A DNA stretch of 8,420 nucleotides, taken from assembly GCA_019247135.1 (NCBI GenBank), contig JAFAPL010000395.1, positions 1 through 8,420 of the forward strand, written 5' to 3'. The stretch comes from Chloroflexota bacterium (GTDB lineage Bacteria > Chloroflexota > UBA6077 > CF-72). A program made the position numbers and the translations under genes. Of the stretch, positions 5,425-8,420 are shown piece after piece. The notes under the pieces are model-generated. The model did no database searches and was not told the origin of the DNA. It was given only the letters and a program-made list of their open reading frames with translations. How positions within the stretch are numbered: position 1 is the stretch's first letter; each line of letters starts with the position of its first letter.

Positions 5425-6617
5425 TCCAGAAGCGGATCACGCTCGGCGTCACGGGCAGCATCGCGGCGTATAAGGCCGTCGCGCTCGCGAGCGCGCTGCA
5501 TCAGGCCGGCGCCGTCGTGGACGTGGCCATGACGCAAGACGCTCAACGGTTCGTCGCGCCATTGTCGTTTCAGGCAATAACGCATCGCCCCGTCTTCGCG
5601 GACCTCTGGGCGCCCGGCATGGAGACGGACATTGCCCACGTGACGCTCGGGCGTGAGAGCGACCTGATCCTGATCGTGCCCGCGACCGCGCATTCGCTGG
5701 CCAAGTTGGCGCACGGTCTGGCCGACGACCCCGTGTCGGTGACCGCGCTGGCCGCACGCTGTCCTGTCGTCGTCGCGCCCGCCATGGACGCGGGCATGTA
5801 CACGCATCCAGCCACCGCCGCAAACGTTCAGACGTTGAAGCAACGCGGCGTGGTCGTGGTCGAACCCGAAGAAGGCCATCTTGCGAGCGGCCTCGTCGGT
5901 CTCGGTCGTCTGGCCTCTCAAGAGACGATCATCGATCGCGTGCGCGCGACACTCGGACGACCTGGCGATCTGGCCGGCCGTAAAGTGCTCGTCACGGCAG
6001 GTGGAACGCAAGAAGCCATCGACCCGGTGCGGTTCATCTCCAACCGCTCCTCCGGAAAGATGGGCTATTCAATTGCCGAGGCAGCCCGCGATCGTGGCGC
6101 GCACGTCACACTGGTCACGACTCCCACCGCACTCCGGTCGCCGTCAGCGATGAATGTCGTGCAGGTCCGCTCGGCGCAGCAGATGTTGCGGGCCATCGAG
6201 GACGAATACCCGGCCGCGGACGCGCTCATCATGGTGGCCGCAGTAGCGGATTTCCGTGTCGAGCAGGAATCCACTCAGAAGATGAAACGCGGTGAGCAAG
6301 CGCTCGAGCTTCGCCTTGTGCCCAATCCGGATCTCCTGGCGAGTACCGCCGCGCTACCAACCGAGCGTCGACCCGTGCGTGTTGGCTTCGCGGCCGAAAC
6401 ACAAGATCTACTCGAGCACGCCAGGGAAAAACTCGCGCGCAAAAGCCTCGACCTGATCGTCGCGAATAACGTGGCCGGCGACGTGTTCGGCTCGGACGAG
6501 AACGAAGTGACCCTGATCTGGTCCGACGGCCGCCGCGAACATGTGGGCCGCGCACCGAAGCCGCGGATCGCCGAGCGCGTGCTGGATGCGATCGTCGAAC
6601 TGTTCAGCCAGCGTTAG
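5412..6617 (+). CDS. coaBC: CoaBC, phosphopantothenoylcysteine synthetase / decarboxylase
   Basis: This bifunctional enzyme joins cysteine to 4'-phosphopantothenate using CTP (CoaB, C-terminal), then decarboxylates the product to 4'-phosphopantetheine (CoaC, N-terminal flavoprotein). Chosen from GTG 5412, it has 401 residues, close to E. coli Dfp, with equivalent residues offset by one. In the FMN-binding CoaC half, GVTGSIAAYK (12-21) and catalytic H76 (E. coli H75) are present. However, D126 in PAMDAGMY replaces Asn125, and S159 in HLASGLVGLGR replaces Cys158. In the CoaB half, N211 in ISNRSSGKMG, K290 in STQKMKR, NPDLL (305-309), GFAAET (325-330) and DLIVANNV (347-354) are normal. The start overlaps the coaX stop by 13 bases and lacks a strong ribosome binding site, as expected for coupling. 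The upstream GTG-initiated extension to 5220 lies wholly within coaX and is not credible. The 3' end overlaps the opposite-strand gene by 14 bases. Confidence 0.96.
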   Translation: MRVLVQKRITLGVTGSIAAYKAVALASALHQAGAVVDVAMTQDAQRFVAPLSFQAITHRPVFADLWAPGMETDIAHVTLGRESDLILIVPATAHSLAKLAHGLADDPVSVTALAARCPVVVAPAMDAGMYTHPATAANVQTLKQRGVVVVEPEEGHLASGLVGLGRLASQETIIDRVRATLGRPGDLAGRKVLVTAGGTQEAIDPVRFISNRSSGKMGYSIAEAARDRGAHVTLVTTPTALRSPSAMNVVQVRSAQQMLRAIEDEYPAADALIMVAAVADFRVEQESTQKMKRGEQALELRLVPNPDLLASTAALPTERRPVRVGFAAETQDLLEHAREKLARKSLDLIVANNVAGDVFGSDENEVTLIWSDGRREHVGRAPKPRIAERVLDAIVELFSQR

Positions 6618-7191
6618 TGCACATACTCAGCCCGCTGGCGTCGGCCTGAAGCGGAATCGACGCCTGCTGCGCGGACGAATACACGATCAGATAATCGCCG
6701 TCTCGCGCAGGCGTTCCCGCTAACGACAGACGCACCTCACCGCCGCCAGTGACAGGCACTCCGATGCGCTGAATGCCATGCTGCCAGGCACAGCTCACAG
6801 CACTCCCATTCACGAGAAGACTGAACCGCGGTTGATCGCCCGAGTACTGCGCTTCGACCCACACTGGCAGCACGCTTTCGGTTCCGCCAGCGTTCAACGT
6901 GATCGCTTGATCGGCCTTGTAAAGCGCCTGCCGATCGTCGTACGGGGGCTCGGCTCTGGGCCGGATGGCGGCCACGTTCAGCAGCACGGCCGCGACCAGT
7001 GCCGTGACGAACGCCGCCCGCGGCGACGCAACCAACCACACCGCTGCGCAGACACAGACTTCCAGAAGGAGGGCCAGCAGCGCTGCCGATCGGTCACCCG
7101 TACCGCCAATCACCACTCGCGGCACAGCCCCAAGCACGAGCACCGCACAGATCGCAACAAGCCACACGCCCGTGCGACGTGGAGCGACCAT
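6604..7191 (-). CDS. Unrecognised membrane protein with three helices and an outer domain
   Basis: I do not recognise the family. The 195-residue protein has three hydrophobic segments, at about 8-29 (GVWLVAICAVLVLGAV), 36-56 (ALLALLLEVCVCAAVWLV) and 58-77 (RAAFVTALVAAVLLNVAAI). A soluble domain of about 115 residues follows. It is rich in alternating hydrophobic/polar stretches such as RFSLLVNG, EVRLSLAG and DYLIVYSS, suggesting a beta-sandwich. Its two cysteines, C134 and C191, could form a disulfide if the domain is extracytoplasmic; orientation is inferred. ATG 7191 lies 14 bases after the stop of the glycosyltransferase-like gene. GTG 7218 would add nine residues and overlap that gene by 13 bases, and no ribosome binding site decides between them. 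Tight same-strand spacing suggests co-transcription with the upstream membrane protein, of which it may be an accessory. The upstream continuation of the frame, to about 8298, is an Arg-rich shadow inside the neighbouring gene. Confidence 0.72.
   Translation of the reverse strand: MVAPRRTGVWLVAICAVLVLGAVPRVVIGGTGDRSAALLALLLEVCVCAAVWLVASPRAAFVTALVAAVLLNVAAIRPRAEPPYDDRQALYKADQAITLNAGGTESVLPVWVEAQYSGDQPRFSLLVNGSAVSCAWQHGIQRIGVPVTGGGEVRLSLAGTPARDGDYLIVYSSAQQASIPLQADASGLSMCTNAG
6607..6639. terminator. Inverted repeat at the coaBC convergent end, weak bidirectional terminator candidate
   Basis: GCCAGCG at 6607-6613 and CGCTGGC at 6633-6639 form a 7-bp perfect stem with a 19-base loop. It spans the coaBC stop codon and the end of the converging minus-strand gene. 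The position suits a shared terminator, but the loop is long and neither strand has a T-run. It also lies in coding sequence for the minus strand, so chance is a real alternative. Confidence 0.22.
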
Positions 7192-7205
7192 CGGGGTCGC
7201 AGCCG

Positions 7206-8420
7206 TCAGCGCGACCACAGGTACGACCAGTGAGCCGGCTGGAACAGCAGCAGCTCCATCAGCTTCGGGTACCCCACGATGTCCAGGTTGGCCAGCACGA
7301 TCGCCGGCACCACCAGCAGCAGGGCAAGCGCTGGTTTGTGGCTCGCGAGTCGCCAGGCACACGCGGCGGCCAGGATGTACACGGCTGGAAAGCCATATGC
7401 GTACCAGCGCGGAATGTGCGGCCACGTCGAAAGCATGAACAGCGCAGGTGCAAACCCTGCGACCAGCACGGCGGCGAACCACGCCGCTTCGCGCGAACGC
7501 CGTCGATGCCACAGCTCCATGGCTGCGAGCAGAACCGGCCAGAACAGGAACGCCGTTGCGATATTCAGCACGCCATGAGCGGCGAGTAACGCGTAGCCCT
7601 TCAAACGGCCCAGACCCTCGCCTGTCCGCGCTGAGTCGAACCACGCCGCGAGCGCTTCTGCCGGATGCGTCTCGTTCTGGCTGTACGAGGGCAGATGCGC
7701 CAACTGCCAGTATCCAGTCCACGCCACGCGCGGCAGCGCCATCGCCACGAGGACGAGACCGAGGTTCAGCCACGGCATTCGCCTGTACACGCCGTACAGG
7801 ACGACAAACGCGGGCAGCATGTACAGGTCGTAGAACAGCAGGCCGACCCCACTCACCACGCCGGCCAGGAGCGCCGTCGTCCACTGCGTGTGGCGTTCGA
7901 AGAGGTCCACGCGTTCGAAGAGCAGCAACGCCATGACAAAGATGCCGTACGAGGCGACGTACGGCAGCGCTTGACCAGACAGCGCGGCAAACGCGGGCGC
8001 CGTCGCCACCAGCAGTGCGGCTAATACACCGATCTGCCATGAAGCCGTCTTGCGCAGCGCTAGCGCGTACGTGGCAACGACTCCGCCGACCCAGAACAGC
8101 ACGTTGACCAGCACGAACCCGTCGTACTCGCCGACAAATGGCGCCAGGATCGAGCCCGTCAGCGCGTACCCAGCAAAACGGACGTAAACGTTGTCCGCGG
8201 GCGGCACGGGTGCGGACCGGTCCCTCATGAAATCGGCCAGCGAGCTGAACTCCACGCTGTCGCGGTTGACGGGCACGCCGCCGACGAGCCCGGTCCACCC
8301 CAGAGGCGTGTCCCAGAAGTAGCCCAGGCTGAATTGCGGCAAGGTGAACCGTGTGTCAGGCGCGTTCGCGCCCAGTCGCAAACCAGTCTCCAGCGAGCAG
8401 ATCACCAGCGCGAGCGCCGC
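7206..8420 (-). CDS. Polytopic membrane protein, probable GT-C-type glycosyltransferase, 5' end outside window
   Basis: The frame stays open through base 8420, so the N-terminus is missing and 404 residues are visible. The first visible residues (AALALVICSL) look like the end of a membrane helix. A hydrophilic, Trp/Phe-containing loop of about 85 residues follows, and then nine or ten hydrophobic helices, including FVLVNVLFWVGGVVATYALA, IGVLAALLVATAPAFAAL, TALLAGVVSGVGLL, FAAVLVAGFAPALFML and YAYGFPAVYILAAACAW. A first helix, a long outer loop and then many helices is the plan of GT-C glycosyltransferases (PMT/ArnT/RgtA-like), which move sugars from lipid-phosphate donors outside the membrane. 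The acidic motif that normally follows helix 1 is not certain here; NRDSVEF is the nearest candidate. Function is therefore inferred from topology. An O-antigen ligase-like or other multi-helix protein is possible. GTG 8405 is not taken as the start, because coding continues upstream. The next gene begins 14 bases downstream. Confidence 0.75.
   Translation of the reverse strand, partial: AALALVICSLETGLRLGANAPDTRFTLPQFSLGYFWDTPLGWTGLVGGVPVNRDSVEFSSLADFMRDRSAPVPPADNVYVRFAGYALTGSILAPFVGEYDGFVLVNVLFWVGGVVATYALALRKTASWQIGVLAALLVATAPAFAALSGQALPYVASYGIFVMALLLFERVDLFERHTQWTTALLAGVVSGVGLLFYDLYMLPAFVVLYGVYRRMPWLNLGLVLVAMALPRVAWTGYWQLAHLPSYSQNETHPAEALAAWFDSARTGEGLGRLKGYALLAAHGVLNIATAFLFWPVLLAAMELWHRRRSREAAWFAAVLVAGFAPALFMLSTWPHIPRWYAYGFPAVYILAAACAWRLASHKPALALLLVVPAIVLANLDIVGYPKLMELLLFQPAHWSYLWSR

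Noticed and set aside
7782..7800. Hairpin CCTGTAC-N5-GTACAGG containing an isolated CCGTACA copy
   Set aside because: It is internal to the glycosyltransferase-like gene and encodes Leu-Tyr-Gly-Val-Tyr-Arg. There is no regulatory context.
7943..7966. Inverted repeat TGCCGTAC-N8-GTACGGCA, similar in spacing to the pdxS array
   Set aside because: The half-sites face the opposite way from the operator palindrome and lie deep inside a coding region rich in Tyr codons. Chance is the simplest reading.
7192..8298. Long minus-strand open frame upstream of and continuous with the small membrane protein gene (564 codons in all)
   Set aside because: It overlaps the glycosyltransferase-like gene on the same strand, and its translation is Arg-rich and without domain structure, while the other frame gives clean membrane helices. 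Only the part from 7191 down to 6604 is credible.
1..8420. Defence system, CRISPR array, prophage or mobile element
   Set aside because: I saw no transposase, integrase, phage, toxin-antitoxin or nuclease signature, no regular spacer-repeat pattern and no terminal repeats. Most genes are housekeeping.

Overview
The window is 8.4 kb of GC-rich bacterial chromosome, densely coding on both strands. It has no tRNA, rRNA, CRISPR array, insertion sequence or other sign of recent transfer, and no gene-free stretch longer than about 150 bases. The gene content looks like that of an uncultured or little-studied member of the Chloroflexota. This is an inference from remembered sequence style: the VanW-type exported protein, a CoaBC with the PAMD/LASG active-site variant, and the pdxST system for vitamin B6. 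It could not be tested here.

Left part (1-2830). The window opens inside a plus-strand gene for a VanW-domain envelope protein with a Pro/Ala/Thr-rich tail. A short hairpin follows its stop codon. Next is a plus-strand Nudix hydrolase. Its 3' end overlaps by 4 bases the end of a minus-strand larC gene (nickel-pincer cofactor cyclometallase), so the two genes converge with no space between them.

Middle part (2831-6617). A 146-base intergenic region separates larC from the divergent pdxS. It holds a probable promoter and four copies of the heptamer CCGTACA (three forward, one inverted) just upstream of a good ribosome binding site. This is the best candidate regulatory element in the window. 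Four plus-strand genes then run closely together: pdxS, pdxT, coaX and coaBC. PdxS and PdxT form the PLP synthase, CoaX is the type III pantothenate kinase, and CoaBC carries out the next two steps of coenzyme A synthesis. coaX may also have its own promoter, placed so that its mRNA would be leaderless. The CoaC domain of CoaBC has Asp and Ser where the E. coli enzyme has its active-site Asn125 and Cys158.

Right part (6604-8420). Two minus-strand membrane-protein genes converge on coaBC. The upstream one runs off the right edge and encodes a polytopic protein resembling GT-C glycosyltransferases. The downstream one encodes an unrecognised 195-residue protein with three membrane helices and a probable beta-rich outer domain, and it overlaps coaBC by 14 bases.

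Most of the window is core cofactor metabolism. I found no convincing new multi-gene system. The points most worth follow-up are the CCGTACA operator array, the CoaC active-site substitutions and the unrecognised membrane protein next to the glycosyltransferase-like gene.
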